Source: Zunongwangia mangrovi | GTDB taxonomy: Bacteria; Bacteroidota; Bacteroidia; Flavobacteriales; Flavobacteriaceae | Direction: 5' to 3' | NCBI RefSeq assembly: GCF_900112105.1 | Contig: NZ_FOKV01000003.1 | Span: forward strand, 186,001 to 250,000 | Length of the DNA stretch: 64,000 bases | In this document: positions 43,631 to 53,158 of the stretch, piece by piece | Layout of the letters: each line of letters opens with the position of its first letter | How positions within the stretch are numbered: the first letter of the stretch is position 1 | The notes under the pieces: generated by a model | What the model was told of the DNA's origin: nothing | The model's input: only the letters and a program-made list of their open reading frames with translations | The model's database searches: none | Program-made: the position numbers and the translations under genes

Positions 43631-44223
43631 TTATTTTGTTTGATAAATCATTTCATAGTCGTGTGCTGTAACAAACATTGGAAATTCAGTCCATTTCTTT
43701 TCATTTGATTTAGCACTCTGATAGGTTTTTCTAAAAAGTTCCTGCAATCTTAAAATGATTAATAATTCCGCTACTTCATATGCTTGTTCGATTTCAGGTA
43801 TTTCAATTTTTTTGTTTTTATAAACGTCTTCGTAAACTTTTTGTAAGTTCTCAAATCCAGTTATAGTCAAATCGATTTTTGTTAGATGGTCATAATCAGA
43901 TAACCAGTCATAATCTTCTTGTCCAATTTTGCTAAATGAAAACAAGTCTATAAACCAACGGTCATAATTTATTGTAAATCCGTTCATTTCACAGTAAAAG
44001 GCCTTTAGTTTTTTTCCAAAACTCAAAGCGTATTTTAATTTAACGATTGAGTAAAATTTAGAAATATACTTGTCCAAATCCGATTCCATATGCAGAAGCC
44101 AATCAGTTGATGGAAATCAGTTTGCGGAAACTTGCTCAATTCCGTTTCTGCTATTTGTATTGTAGAATCTAATTCATTCCGCTTTAAGTATCCGTTAAGT
44201 TTATCTTCTAAATCAAAGTTCAT
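43631..44223 (-). pseudogene. Protein of unknown function, split by a -1 frameshift
   Basis: The N-terminal frame (ATG 44223) reads MNFDLEDKLNGYLKRNELDS and PQTDFHQLIG. One base added near 44105 continues as LLHMESDLDKYISKFYSIVK, the expected sequel ('TDFH.(L/V)(L/I)G..LLH(L/M)...L..YI..FY') of a family I have seen in cassette-like regions of Flavobacteriaceae without a name. The C-terminal part of 152 residues ends in FPMFVTAHDYEMIYQTK. Restored length is about 196 residues. It is soluble. The N-terminal reading alone (62 residues) is not a separate gene. Confidence 0.65.
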
Positions 44224-44246
44224 TGGTTGGTTTGGCTTGAAGGCAA

Positions 44247-44633
44247 CTATTGCTTATCAGTACTTTTTTGATCGTAAATTTTCACGAATTTGCTCACAAC
44301 TTTTTCGGTATTTTGTAGAAGCTTTTCAGCATCTTTAGATTTCCCCGTTACACTAAATTTAAAATTGTCGTAGCTAAATTTACCCTCTTCTTTTTTATCA
44401 GGATTTTGATATGCAATTGAAAATTTAAACTCCTGGTCGGCTTCATTTTCACTAAAGAACTCCAGCATTTCTTCCCAGTCAAAGTTTCTTAGATCATCAA
44501 CATTATCGGTATCAATATTTATAGCAGTGACGCTATTCGTAACTATACTATCGTTTTTGGTTTTATCACTCTGTGCAAATGTGGTAAGGGAGAAGATTAG
44601 GAATGAGGTAAAAAGAAGAGATCGTAACTTCAT
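44247..44633 (-). CDS. Secreted protein of unknown function
   Basis: 128 residues with a signal peptide (ending TTFAQ). The mature part is acidic and lysine rich (DWEEMLEFFSENEADQEFKF; GKFSYDNFKFSVTGKSKDAE) and has no recognised motif. It lies 23 bp upstream of the split gene and may be co-transcribed with it. Confidence 0.7.
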   Translation of the reverse strand: MKLRSLLFTSFLIFSLTTFAQSDKTKNDSIVTNSVTAINIDTDNVDDLRNFDWEEMLEFFSENEADQEFKFSIAYQNPDKKEEGKFSYDNFKFSVTGKSKDAEKLLQNTEKVVSKFVKIYDQKSTDKQ

Positions 44634-44922
44634 GTTGAATAGAATTTAAGTTGAAATTTTCAGTTAGGTATTTTAAAAACTTAGTTTGAAATTAAACATT
44701 TTAATCAAAAGAATAAATTTAATTGCAGATTATTTTGTTTTCATTGCTTCTTAGAGAGAAAAATTAAATTTGAGTTAAACTTTAAAAATTATGTTTTGAG
44801 CTTCAGATTGTTAGGTTTTCACCCCTTTTTTAACAATAAAATTACGCAACCCAAGAGCCCGTTATCCATCTATACTACGAAAACCAAAAACCAATTTGTT
44901 AACCTTAAAATTGAAAATTACA

Positions 44923-45777
44923 ATGAAAAAATTTGGTGTTTTATTAATTGCCTTTTTAGGCCTTGTATCTTGTAGTAATGACGATGATGCAAATTTGAAT
45001 CCGCCTTTTGACGGTCAAACCAAGGAGTACGATCTAGGAGCAGTAGGAGAATCTGGAGTTTCTGGAACAGCTACTTTCGATGAAAATGAAGATGGTTCTG
45101 TCACCATTACTTTAGATCTGGATGGAACTACAGATGGGGCAATGCACCCGGCACACGTTCATTTTAATTCTGCTGCTGAAGGTGGAGAAATTGCGATTAG
45201 CTTAGAACCGGTTGATGGAGATACCGGAATTAGCGAAACAACCGTAGAAATGTTGGATGACGAGGAAACTTCAATATCTTTTGAAGATCTAATTGATTTC
45301 GATGGTTACATTAACGTTCACGCCAGCGCAGACGACCTGGAAACTCTTGTGGCACAAACCGATATTGGCGAGAATGAACTAACTGGTGAGTCACAAACTT
45401 ATGATCTTGCAGAAGTTGATGTGGCAGGTGTAAGCGGCACGGCTACTTTTTATGAAAGAGAAAGTGGTGAAACTCTAGTAGAATTAGATTTAGATGGCAC
45501 TACTGAAGGTAATACGCACCCGGCACACATTCACATGGGAGCTGTTGCAGATGCCCCTGGTGACATCGCAATTACATTAACCTCTGTAGATGGAGCAACT
45601 GGGATGAGCCTTACTAATGTATCCATGACAGATGGTACAGACGATGAAGAAGCTACCGCAGTTTCTTACGACGATCTAATTACTTATGATGGTTATATTA
45701 ACGTTCATGCAAGTGCAGATGATCTTGCAACCTTAGCTGCTCAAGGCGATATAGGAGCAAATGCTACTGAAGAATAG
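44923..45777 (+). CDS. Lipoprotein with two CHRD domains
   Basis: About 284 residues from the ATG at 44923 (MKKFGVLLIAFLGLVSC); an in-frame TTG 27 bp upstream is disfavoured. Lipobox LVSC (Cys17 of the chosen start). Two CHRD (chordin-like) domains follow in tandem: residues about 28-145 and 150-275. Each holds the pattern 'GVSGTATF...H(PAHVHF or PAHIHM)...YINVHASADDL'. CHRD domains occur in secreted bacterial proteins of mostly unknown role. Gene ends at a strong terminator. Confidence 0.9.
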   Translation: MKKFGVLLIAFLGLVSCSNDDDANLNPPFDGQTKEYDLGAVGESGVSGTATFDENEDGSVTITLDLDGTTDGAMHPAHVHFNSAAEGGEIAISLEPVDGDTGISETTVEMLDDEETSISFEDLIDFDGYINVHASADDLETLVAQTDIGENELTGESQTYDLAEVDVAGVSGTATFYERESGETLVELDLDGTTEGNTHPAHIHMGAVADAPGDIAITLTSVDGATGMSLTNVSMTDGTDDEEATAVSYDDLITYDGYINVHASADDLATLAAQGDIGANATEE

Positions 45778-45811
45778 TATGAATAGTATACTTTAATTTT
45801 TAGATTATATG

Positions 45812-45836
45812 AAAAGCCTGGCGAAAGCCGGGCTTT
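45812..45836 (+). terminator. Terminator of the CHRD lipoprotein gene
   Basis: aaagcctggc and gccgggcttt pair over 10 bp (one mismatch) around a GAAA loop, followed by a T-rich run on the plus strand. It lies 35 bp after the stop codon. Confidence 0.82.
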
Positions 45837-45920
45837 CTTGTTTTCTATACATACGGCAATTGCCTTTTTTCGATGAACACTAGGTTTAGCTAATTTTAAA
45901 TGAGATTTTAAAACTGAAAA

Positions 45921-46567
45921 ATGATAACAACTGGAATTGTAGACGATAATTATTTTTTGCTGAAAGCTTTAGAAGAGAAAATCTCTTTTTTTGAAGATTT
46001 ATCGCATAAGTTTTCATGCAACTCTGGTGCAGAGGTTTTAGAGCAATTAGATCTTAAATCTACAATAGATCTTATTCTTATGGATATAGAAATGCCAGGT
46101 ATAGATGGTATCGAAGCTACTGCAATTATTAAAAAAAGATATCCCATGTTAAAGTGATCATGTTAACAGTTTTTGATAACGAAGAACATATTTTTAATGC
46201 CATAAAAGCAGGGGCAGACGGCTATTTGCTAAAAGATACCGCTGCAGAAGATTTGCATGCCGGGATTCTGGAAACCATAGAAGGTGGTGCAGCCATGAAT
46301 CCAAAAATCGCTAAAAAGACACTAAAATTATTAAGACATCCAGACCTTAGTAATTTAACTACTGCAAAAGAACAGATAAGTTTAAGCGATAGAGAAACCG
46401 AAATTTTAGAACAGCTAGCCAGTGGTTTAAGCTATACTAGAATTGCTGAAAATCTTTTTATCTCGCCATCTACGGTAAGGAAACACATTGAGAATATTTA
46501 TAAAAAACTACAGGTGCATAGTAAGCTGGAAGCAGTAGAAAAAACTCGTAATTACAATATTATTTAG
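45921..46567 (+). pseudogene. NarL/LuxR-type response regulator split by a -1 frameshift
   Basis: The first frame gives the start of a receiver: ITTGIVDDNYFLLKALEEKI, then LILMDIEMPG with the phospho-Asp, ending at YPMLK and a stop. One A added in the AAA run at about 46150 continues as VIMLTVFDNEEHIFNAIKAG, completing the receiver (Lys in YLLKD). A LuxR helix-turn-helix (LSDRETEILEQLASGLSYTR) follows. The restored length is about 216 residues. No histidine kinase is adjacent. The last codons overlap the convergent gene at 46560 by 8 bp. Confidence 0.8.
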
Positions 46568-46778
46568 TGGGTTGCAGTCCGTTTAATAAATCGGCAATTA
46601 CAAAACCTATGGCATCGTGTCTTTCTTCGGCTTTATCCATAAACTGAATTTTCCCCCAACCTCGTACATCACAAACCAATAATCCGTTTGCGTCTTTAAT
46701 GCTTTGTCCCAGTTGGTCGTAGCTTACCGGGAAACTTAATGTATCGAGTAGCGTTTTTGTTTGTTCTGGTAATGTCAT
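46560..46778 (-). CDS. Small conserved-looking protein of unknown function
   Basis: 72 residues, soluble, no signal. It contains KDANGLLVCDVRGWGKIQFM and EERHDAIGFVIADLLNG. I recall short proteins of this form in other Flavobacteriaceae but without a function. Its 3' end overlaps that of the response regulator on the other strand. Confidence 0.6.
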   Translation of the reverse strand: MTLPEQTKTLLDTLSFPVSYDQLGQSIKDANGLLVCDVRGWGKIQFMDKAEERHDAIGFVIADLLNGLQPTK

Positions 46779-46976
46779 TTGTTTTTTTGCAAAATTAATG
46801 GCTAAGTGTAACCAAATGTTATTTCAGTTTTAAATGAATTGCGCTACGATTAATTCAGGATTAACTTTTAGAAAAATGACAATAAGATGCTATATAAATA
46901 TCGAAAACCGCTCATAGTAAGACTTATGAAAGTTTGCGACGGTGTTATTTAGAATTATTATTTGTTAAAAATCGAC

Positions 46977-46984
46977 TAAATTTG
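46977..46984 (+). promoter_or_regulatory. Candidate -7 element for the LuxR-type regulator
   Basis: TAAATTTG at 46977-46984 matches TAnnTTTG perfectly, 19 bp before the ATG at 47004. No good -33 element lies at the expected spacing; TTTG occurs about 12 bp upstream, which is too close. Confidence 0.35.
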
Positions 46985-47003
46985 ATAACTTAAGTTTTCT
47001 TGA

Positions 47004-47777
47004 ATGAATAATCCCTTAGACCGTTTTAGCGAGATCTTTAGTGAAAATGCTCATTTAGACTCGGCTGTGATCGCCCCACATATCGAACGTCTTAAAGAAT
47101 TGGATAAAGTTTTACCAACCAGTTCTACTTTTTTATTGCTAACCAATACGTTAGAGCAGCGATACGAGTACTTTACCAAGAATATCGAATTAGGAATGGG
47201 CATTACCCGGGAAGAACTTTATAAGGAAGGTATTAAGTTGTTTTTAGAAATGATCCATCCAGAGGAGGTAGAACTCTGGTTGGCGATGATTGAGGAAATG
47301 ACCGCTTTTATTGCTGAAAACATTAAAGTAGAAGATCGTACCAGGTTGGATATTCAATATAATTACAGAATTAAAGTGCCAAAGGAAGGCAAATACCTTA
47401 ATGTGATCGAAAATCAAATTCCGGTTCATTATACAGATGAAGGTCAGATCGCTCTTTGTTTTGGGCAGGTAACTTTAATAGGCCATGACGAAGAACTTCC
47501 TATTCGAGGAAAAATTAGGATCCTAAACGAGAAAAATCAATACGAAACCTTATTCTTAAAAAACTACTCTAAAGAAATATTTCTCGATGCTTTAACCAAT
47601 AGAGAAAACGATATTGTGCGATTATTGGCCATGAATAACACAAGCAAGGAAATAGGGGATAAGCTTTGTATCAGTCATCAAACTGTTGATAAACACCGTA
47701 AAAACATTCTAAAAAAATTAGGTTTAAACTCTACGCGAGACCTGGTTTCTAAATTAGAATACACTATTTTAATTTAA
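47004..47777 (+). CDS. LuxR-type transcription regulator with N-terminal sensor-like domain
   Basis: 257 residues. Residues 1-170 resemble a PAS-like or ligand-binding domain (TRLDIQYNYRIKVPKEGKYL, IALCFGQVTLIGHDEELP), without a phospho-receiver. The C-terminal helix-turn-helix is typical: LTNRENDIVRLLAMNNTSKE followed by ISHQTVDKHRKNILKKLGLN. The regulator acts in the cytoplasm; its signal and targets are unknown. It stands alone, 146 bp before the hemolysin III gene. Confidence 0.87.
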   Translation: MNNPLDRFSEIFSENAHLDSAVIAPHIERLKELDKVLPTSSTFLLLTNTLEQRYEYFTKNIELGMGITREELYKEGIKLFLEMIHPEEVELWLAMIEEMTAFIAENIKVEDRTRLDIQYNYRIKVPKEGKYLNVIENQIPVHYTDEGQIALCFGQVTLIGHDEELPIRGKIRILNEKNQYETLFLKNYSKEIFLDALTNRENDIVRLLAMNNTSKEIGDKLCISHQTVDKHRKNILKKLGLNSTRDLVSKLEYTILI

Positions 47778-47920
47778 TTTCGGTTTAGCTTTATTTTGGG
47801 AGCTCGCTTCCCTGAGATTGTATATTTTTGATAAGAGAAATTATAAAAACTATCGGTAATCCTTATTGTAAAGGTATATCGATTCATATTTTGAAACATA
47901 AATCTTCATGATCGATTAAA

Positions 47921-48574
47921 GTGAGAGATCGCGATAGGATAAAATATTATACAAAATCTGAGGAGCGCCTTAATGTCATTTCGCATGGCTTAGGATTATT
48001 GCTAAGCGTTGTAGGTTTAATTTTATTGATCATTAAGGCCGGGCAGCTAAGTGCTATGGCACTAAAAGTAAGTTACTGGATCTTTGGTAGTAGTATGATC
48101 GTTCTTTATACGGCATCTACACTTTATCATAGTGTAAGAGAACGAAAATTGCGCTACCGCTTAAATATTCTAGATCACGCCTCTATTTATATTCTTATTG
48201 CCGGCACATATACGCCATTTTCTTTGGTAACTTTAGAGGGTACAGTGGGCTGGATTATTTTCGCAGTAGTTTGGGCATTTGCTATCGCAGGAGTAATTTT
48301 AAAACTATTTTTTACTGGGAAATTTCAAACATTAAGTACGATCATGTATGTGGCCATGGGCTGGATCATTGTATTTGCAGTTAAACCACTATTCAATAAT
48401 TTGTCTCAGGATGGTTTAATTTGGCTTTTTGCAGGCGGAATTTCATATACGATCGGAGCAATAATATTTAGCATCGATAAGCTAAAATATAATCACGCGA
48501 TATTTCATTTGTTTGTGCTCTTTGGTACGTTTTGTCATTTTCTGGCTATTTATTACCACGTTATTCCCAATTAA
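47921..48574 (+). CDS. Hemolysin III / PAQR family membrane protein
   Basis: 217 residues with seven transmembrane helices. The family signature is present: EERLNVISHGLGLLLSVVGL (with the conserved His), TASTLYHSVRERKLRYRLNI, DHASIYILIAGTYTPFSLV and HAIFHLFVLFGTFCHFLAIY (paired late His). These conserved Ser/His/Asp residues suggest a metal-dependent hydrolase (ceramidase-like) activity, as proposed for the family. Start is GTG at 47921, since an in-frame stop lies nine bases upstream. Function in this organism unknown. Confidence 0.9.
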   Translation: MRDRDRIKYYTKSEERLNVISHGLGLLLSVVGLILLIIKAGQLSAMALKVSYWIFGSSMIVLYTASTLYHSVRERKLRYRLNILDHASIYILIAGTYTPFSLVTLEGTVGWIIFAVVWAFAIAGVILKLFFTGKFQTLSTIMYVAMGWIIVFAVKPLFNNLSQDGLIWLFAGGISYTIGAIIFSIDKLKYNHAIFHLFVLFGTFCHFLAIYYHVIPN

Positions 48575-48622
48575 AACCGAATAAAACTCATCTTCAAAAG
48601 AATTAAATTTATTCCATAAAAA

Positions 48623-48664
48623 TACCGGGATAGAACTTTAAAACAACAAAAGTTTTATCCCGGT
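48623..48664. terminator. Bidirectional terminator between convergent genes
   Basis: Arms accgggatagaacttt and the complementary aaagttttatcccggt pair over 16 bp with one G-T pair. It lies between the hemolysin III gene (+) and the CarboxypepD_reg gene (-). Confidence 0.8.
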
Positions 48665-48727
48665 GTTCAACCCAAACAACTTAAACCATCTTTAGTCTTT
48701 CAGGCCTTTCCCAAAAGAGCTATATTT

Positions 48728-50008
48728 TTAATCTGTTATTTTCTTCTGAATTTTCTCTATCGCGTTTTGAATGCTTTTATCGGGTTCGATAATATTATTA
48801 CTTCCCCAAAAATCTACATCTGCAAAGCCGTCGATATCATCTACCATTACTATGGCAGGTTTAATAAACTCTTCGTTGTGCGGTACGATGATATTTGCAA
48901 CTTCCCATTCGGTAATTGCCATTTCGCTATGTACTTTGTAACGGGAGTTAAAAATCTTATGCTTCCAGTTCACTACAAATTCCAGATCTGCTTTTCCGTA
49001 GCCATAAAACCATTTTCCGTTATTTTCACGATAATCTACCTGATATTGTACATTATCTGGATAAACTTTTACACCATTAGGTTTTTTGCTCGTAAACATT
49101 CTACTTGCCGCGCGACGATTGTCGGTGTTTAGATTGTATACCGCTTTTACCAAAGTGTAACTTTTACTATCGATAAACAACTTGCCAAAATACCATGGTT
49201 TTTCACGGTTTCTTTGTTTAAAATCTACCACGTAAAGAGTTCGCTCACCAATTTTGGTAGGCTCGGCATATTCAAAACTGTACAATCCTAGTTTATCAGT
49301 ATCAAAAAGGAATTGAGGATATTTCATCACGTCTATATAAAGCGTGTTGAATGGACCACCGCGCAATTTTAGCGCAACGGTATCTAGCCGCTTATAATCG
49401 GTGCTTTTTCTTGCTTTTAAAATAGCAATATCATCGTCTTTACTAGAAAAATAAGGTTGTTTGTGAAGTTCAGCTACTGCTTCAGATAACGAAATATTTC
49501 TGCTTCCCTTTTTAATGGTTTCCCTATAGAAAGCAGTCATTAAGGCTTCATCGCTTACATAATTTTCATCGCGGTTGTACATCATTTTGCGAACCAGTGC
49601 GGTCGCATCACCTTTGGTATATACGTTCACTTCGGCTAATTCCTGAACGCTTTCCTGCATAGCAATGATCACGTTATCTCTTTTAAAATAATCTAGCTGA
49701 AGTTCTTTGGTTTGGTATCCCAATGCTGAAATACTGATTAAAGCATCCTGCATATCTGCCGGTAATTTTAAAGAAAACTCGCCATCAACATTCGATATGG
49801 TCGAAATCGTAGTTCCTTTTACATTAATATGAGCCGACTGGATTGGGTTTTCTGTAACCGAATTTATTACACGCCCTTTAAAAGACTGGTAAGGATCTCC
49901 GTCATTTTCTGCTGGAAGGCTTTTCGCCGTAACCGGACTCGCCATTAGGAAAGTCAGGAACCAAACAGAAAAACAAAATCGTAGTAGAGTATTGATTTTT
50001 GCATCCAT
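48728..50008 (-). CDS. Exported protein with carboxypeptidase-regulatory-like domain
   Basis: 426 residues with a signal peptide (ending VTAKS). Residues 43-125 form the CarboxypepD_reg-like beta-sandwich: GRVINSVTENPIQSAHINVK, then IISNVDGEFSLKLP-type strands and ISALGYQTKELQ. The remaining 300 residues have a conserved-looking body (LVRKMMYNRDENYVSDEALM, TAFYRETIKKG, FGKLFIDSKSYTLVKAVYNL) as in Bacteroidetes outer-membrane-associated proteins of the DUF5686-like type. No TonB box or barrel. Function unknown. Confidence 0.82.
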   Translation of the reverse strand: MDAKINTLLRFCFSVWFLTFLMASPVTAKSLPAENDGDPYQSFKGRVINSVTENPIQSAHINVKGTTISTISNVDGEFSLKLPADMQDALISISALGYQTKELQLDYFKRDNVIIAMQESVQELAEVNVYTKGDATALVRKMMYNRDENYVSDEALMTAFYRETIKKGSRNISLSEAVAELHKQPYFSSKDDDIAILKARKSTDYKRLDTVALKLRGGPFNTLYIDVMKYPQFLFDTDKLGLYSFEYAEPTKIGERTLYVVDFKQRNREKPWYFGKLFIDSKSYTLVKAVYNLNTDNRRAASRMFTSKKPNGVKVYPDNVQYQVDYRENNGKWFYGYGKADLEFVVNWKHKIFNSRYKVHSEMAITEWEVANIIVPHNEEFIKPAIVMVDDIDGFADVDFWGSNNIIEPDKSIQNAIEKIQKKITD

Positions 50009-50133
50009 GCTTTAAGGTTTTAATTTAGAACTTGTTAAGTTTAACTAAATATATTATTAAATTATTAATTTAACTATCTTAAAATGTTAAATTAACAACT
50101 AAAACCTTTTACGGATGCAAAATTATTAAAAAA

Positions 50134-53100
50134 TCAACCTTTTATAGTGATCGAGCTATAACCTTGCCCATTTCTGGTAAGCATTACCTGCGTTGCAATT
50201 CGCTCCTTTAGAGAATCAACATGACTAATAATTCCGATGGTTTTCGACGATTCTGCCTGTAATTTTTCTAAAGTATCCAGTGTTTGATCTAAAGTTTCTG
50301 GGTCCAGCGTTCCAAAACCTTCGTCGATAAACAGACTATTGATCTCTACATTTTTAGAAGCCAGGTCAGATAATGCTAAGGCCATCGATAAACTTAAAAT
50401 AAAAGTTTCACCACCAGAAAGTGTTTTTACCGAGCGTCGTTGCCCGCCCATATGCTCATCGATCGCCACTAAACCATCATCTTCTTCATCCTGTGGTTTG
50501 TCGATCACGTAACGATCACTAAGATCGGCCAGTCGTTTATTGGCTAAAGCAATAAGCTGGGTTAAAGTAAGATCCTGCGCAAATTCGTTGAATTTCCTTC
50601 CCGTTGCATCACCAATAAGTTCATTTAATAATCGCCAGCGCTTAATTTTTTGTTCTTTTTCGGCGATTCCCTCTCGAATTTTTTCCAGTTTTTGCAGGTT
50701 TTCTTTCTGGTTTTCTAACTGTCGATATAAAGCTTTACAGGTCTCATTAATTTCATTTAACTCCTGGCGCTTTTTGCCGAGTTGCTCTTGCAATTCTGCT
50801 GAGGTTTCTTCAATATCCAGCTTTTGCTTTTCCTCTAATTGCTTTTGCAGTAAATCAAACGACGTTTTTAGCTGAGCTAATTTTTGCTGAAGTTTTTCTC
50901 GCTGCTCCCTAAGCTGCAAATAGTCTATTTCTGGCAATAAATTTTCCTGCGCCTGTTGCAAAGTCTCGTAGCCTTTTTCTTTTAAAACCGAAGAAAGCTC
51001 TTGCTCCAAATTCGATAATTCTGAAGCTAATTTTTGAAGCCTGATCTTCAAATTTTCCAGCTGCTCATCCAAAGATTTTTTCTCCTGCTGTAAAGTGGTA
51101 AACTGGCGATGATACAAACGATTTTTATCGCCAATATCATCACCTTTATATAAGTTCTCCTGTTCAGCCTTTAATTTAAAAGCGTCACGCAGCAATTCTT
51201 GTGCTTTTTGTTGATCTGGTATCGTATTTTGGGCAATTTGAAGCTGTTTTTGCTCTTTTTCCCATTTTTCGATTACATCTATTTGCTCATTTAACGTTGC
51301 AATCTTTTGTTCCCAGCTTTTTTCAGATGCAAAATCGAAATCTCTGAATGTTGTTTTAAAAACAGCTCTTTTTTCTTCCAAAGTTGCCTTCCATTGCTGC
51401 TCTTCGTTTTCCAGTCTTTTTAATTGCTGCTGAAAACTCTCAAAATTTGCCTGAATTTTTGCCAAACGCGCCGAATTCGCCTGAAATTCTTTTTGTAGCA
51501 ATCCAATTTTGTCTTCCAGATCATTGTCTTTTTCAGGTGCATGATCTGCAAAAGGATGATGTTTGGCGCCACAAAGCGGGCAAGGCTCATTATCACTTAA
51601 ATTATGGCGCAAATCTTCTAATCTTGCCTCGAGTAACTGGTTTTTTTGATGTAATTGTAAATTTTCAAGGTCTTTTTGCTGAAATTTTACTTTAGTATCT
51701 ACCTCTTTTATTTGCTGCGGAAGCGCTTCGCTTTGCTTTTCGATATTGGTTTTTTCTGAAGCAATTTTTTTTAATTCATTGTCGGCCTGATCGATCTTTT
51801 CATTCGCTTTTTGCGCTGCTCGCGTTTTTTCAGTTTGCTCCTTTAGCTGAAACTTTAAAGCTGCAGTATCGCTAAGATCAAAATTCGATAATTCAGCCTC
51901 ATAATTTTTTATATGATTTGAAGCCGAATTGCCAATCGCCTGTAATTGTTTGATATTTTCATCTGGATTTTTACTGAAATCGATCGGTAGATCGGCAGTT
52001 TTCAGTTTAAATTCATCCATCAGTTTCTTGTATTCGCGGCCTTTTTCCTTTCGTTCTTCTTCAAATTGCTGAATCTTCGCAGTAAATTCATTCAGCTTCA
52101 TTTCAAAATCATTTGCTGAAACTTCCGTTTTTACCAACTGCAAAACTTCAGTAAGTAATCCTGAAAATGCCTGCTTATTTTGCTCAATCTTGGCTTCTAT
52201 TTCAGTAATTTCTTTCGCAATTTCGGCTTCGTTCTCTTTACCTTGTTTCCAGTTTCTCAGATCACCGGCATGCTCCTGTAAATTTTCGTGTGCGCTAAGG
52301 TTTTTACCGTTGTTCTCATTGAATTGCTTTAGACTTTCTTCAGCCTGAGTTTTTTCCGAAGCAACCTTGGTGATATTTTCCTGCTGATTTTTAATTTCCT
52401 GCTTTAGATCGACGAATTTCGATAAACGCTGAATCTCTTTTTCCAGTGGTTCGCATGCGGCTTGTTGCGTCTCGTAGTCTTTGGAAATTTTAGCATGATC
52501 GTCGTTATTCAGCAATGATTTTTGAATGATCTCGATTTCCTGCTGCTGTTGTAAAATTTCTTTACCGGCTTCTTTATTCTTTTCGTACGCTTTTTTCCCG
52601 AGTTCCCTATAAATTCCCGTTCCGGTGATTTTTTCTAATAACTCGCCACGCTCTGCTTTATTGACTTTTAAAAATTGTGCAAATTCACCCTGAGCCAGCA
52701 AAACCGCTTTGATAAACTGATTATAATTTAAACCGATCAAAGTTTCGTTTTTCGCCGGAACATCAGACTTTTTAAGATCGATCAATTTATCGGTCGCCAA
52801 ATCTGCAATTTCCATTTCGTAATCACGAAGATTATCATTTCTATTGGTCGAAATGGACCATTTTGAAGCATAATTTCCCGACTTACAACTGTAAGTTACC
52901 TGCGCAAAAGCTTCTTTTTGATTACGGGTAAGAATCGCACCTTTTGCGATAATTTCGTTTTTGGTGATTTTCCCCAATCTTGGCACGTGGTTAAAAAGTG
53001 CCAGGCAAATCACATCTAAAATCGTACTTTTTCCACTTCCGGTTGGGCCGGTGATGGCAAAAAGTGAACTGGCAGAAAATGGTTTGTCGGTAAAATCGAT

Positions 53101-53157
53101 TAGCTGCGGCCCGCGAAGCGAATTGATATTTTCGAATTCAATTTTTAATATTTTCAT
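50134..53157 (-). CDS. sbcC: Exonuclease SbcC
   Basis: 1007 residues. Walker A FAITGPTGSGKSTILD at the N-terminus and Walker B FIDEGFGTLD near the C-terminus, with the ABC signature TLSGGETF before it, define the SMC-like ATPase. Two long antiparallel coiled coils meet at the zinc hook NEPCPLCGAKHHP (about residue 524). With SbcD it forms the Mre11-Rad50-like nuclease that processes hairpins and blocked DNA ends. Its start codon is 1 bp from the sbcD stop, so the two form one operon. Confidence 0.96.
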   Translation of the reverse strand: MKILKIEFENINSLRGPQLIDFTDKPFSASSLFAITGPTGSGKSTILDVICLALFNHVPRLGKITKNEIIAKGAILTRNQKEAFAQVTYSCKSGNYASKWSISTNRNDNLRDYEMEIADLATDKLIDLKKSDVPAKNETLIGLNYNQFIKAVLLAQGEFAQFLKVNKAERGELLEKITGTGIYRELGKKAYEKNKEAGKEILQQQQEIEIIQKSLLNNDDHAKISKDYETQQAACEPLEKEIQRLSKFVDLKQEIKNQQENITKVASEKTQAEESLKQFNENNGKNLSAHENLQEHAGDLRNWKQGKENEAEIAKEITEIEAKIEQNKQAFSGLLTEVLQLVKTEVSANDFEMKLNEFTAKIQQFEEERKEKGREYKKLMDEFKLKTADLPIDFSKNPDENIKQLQAIGNSASNHIKNYEAELSNFDLSDTAALKFQLKEQTEKTRAAQKANEKIDQADNELKKIASEKTNIEKQSEALPQQIKEVDTKVKFQQKDLENLQLHQKNQLLEARLEDLRHNLSDNEPCPLCGAKHHPFADHAPEKDNDLEDKIGLLQKEFQANSARLAKIQANFESFQQQLKRLENEEQQWKATLEEKRAVFKTTFRDFDFASEKSWEQKIATLNEQIDVIEKWEKEQKQLQIAQNTIPDQQKAQELLRDAFKLKAEQENLYKGDDIGDKNRLYHRQFTTLQQEKKSLDEQLENLKIRLQKLASELSNLEQELSSVLKEKGYETLQQAQENLLPEIDYLQLREQREKLQQKLAQLKTSFDLLQKQLEEKQKLDIEETSAELQEQLGKKRQELNEINETCKALYRQLENQKENLQKLEKIREGIAEKEQKIKRWRLLNELIGDATGRKFNEFAQDLTLTQLIALANKRLADLSDRYVIDKPQDEEDDGLVAIDEHMGGQRRSVKTLSGGETFILSLSMALALSDLASKNVEINSLFIDEGFGTLDPETLDQTLDTLEKLQAESSKTIGIISHVDSLKERIATQVMLTRNGQGYSSITIKG

Positions 53158-53158
53158 G

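Noticed and set aside
44035-44223. A 62-residue gene overlapping 43631-44089
   Set aside because: The two overlapping frames join into one protein with one added base, so the short one is the N-terminus of the split gene and not a second gene.
50540-51695. Long plus-strand frames opposite sbcC
   Set aside because: They are antisense shadows of the lysine/glutamine-rich coiled-coil coding sequence and have no start context or homology.
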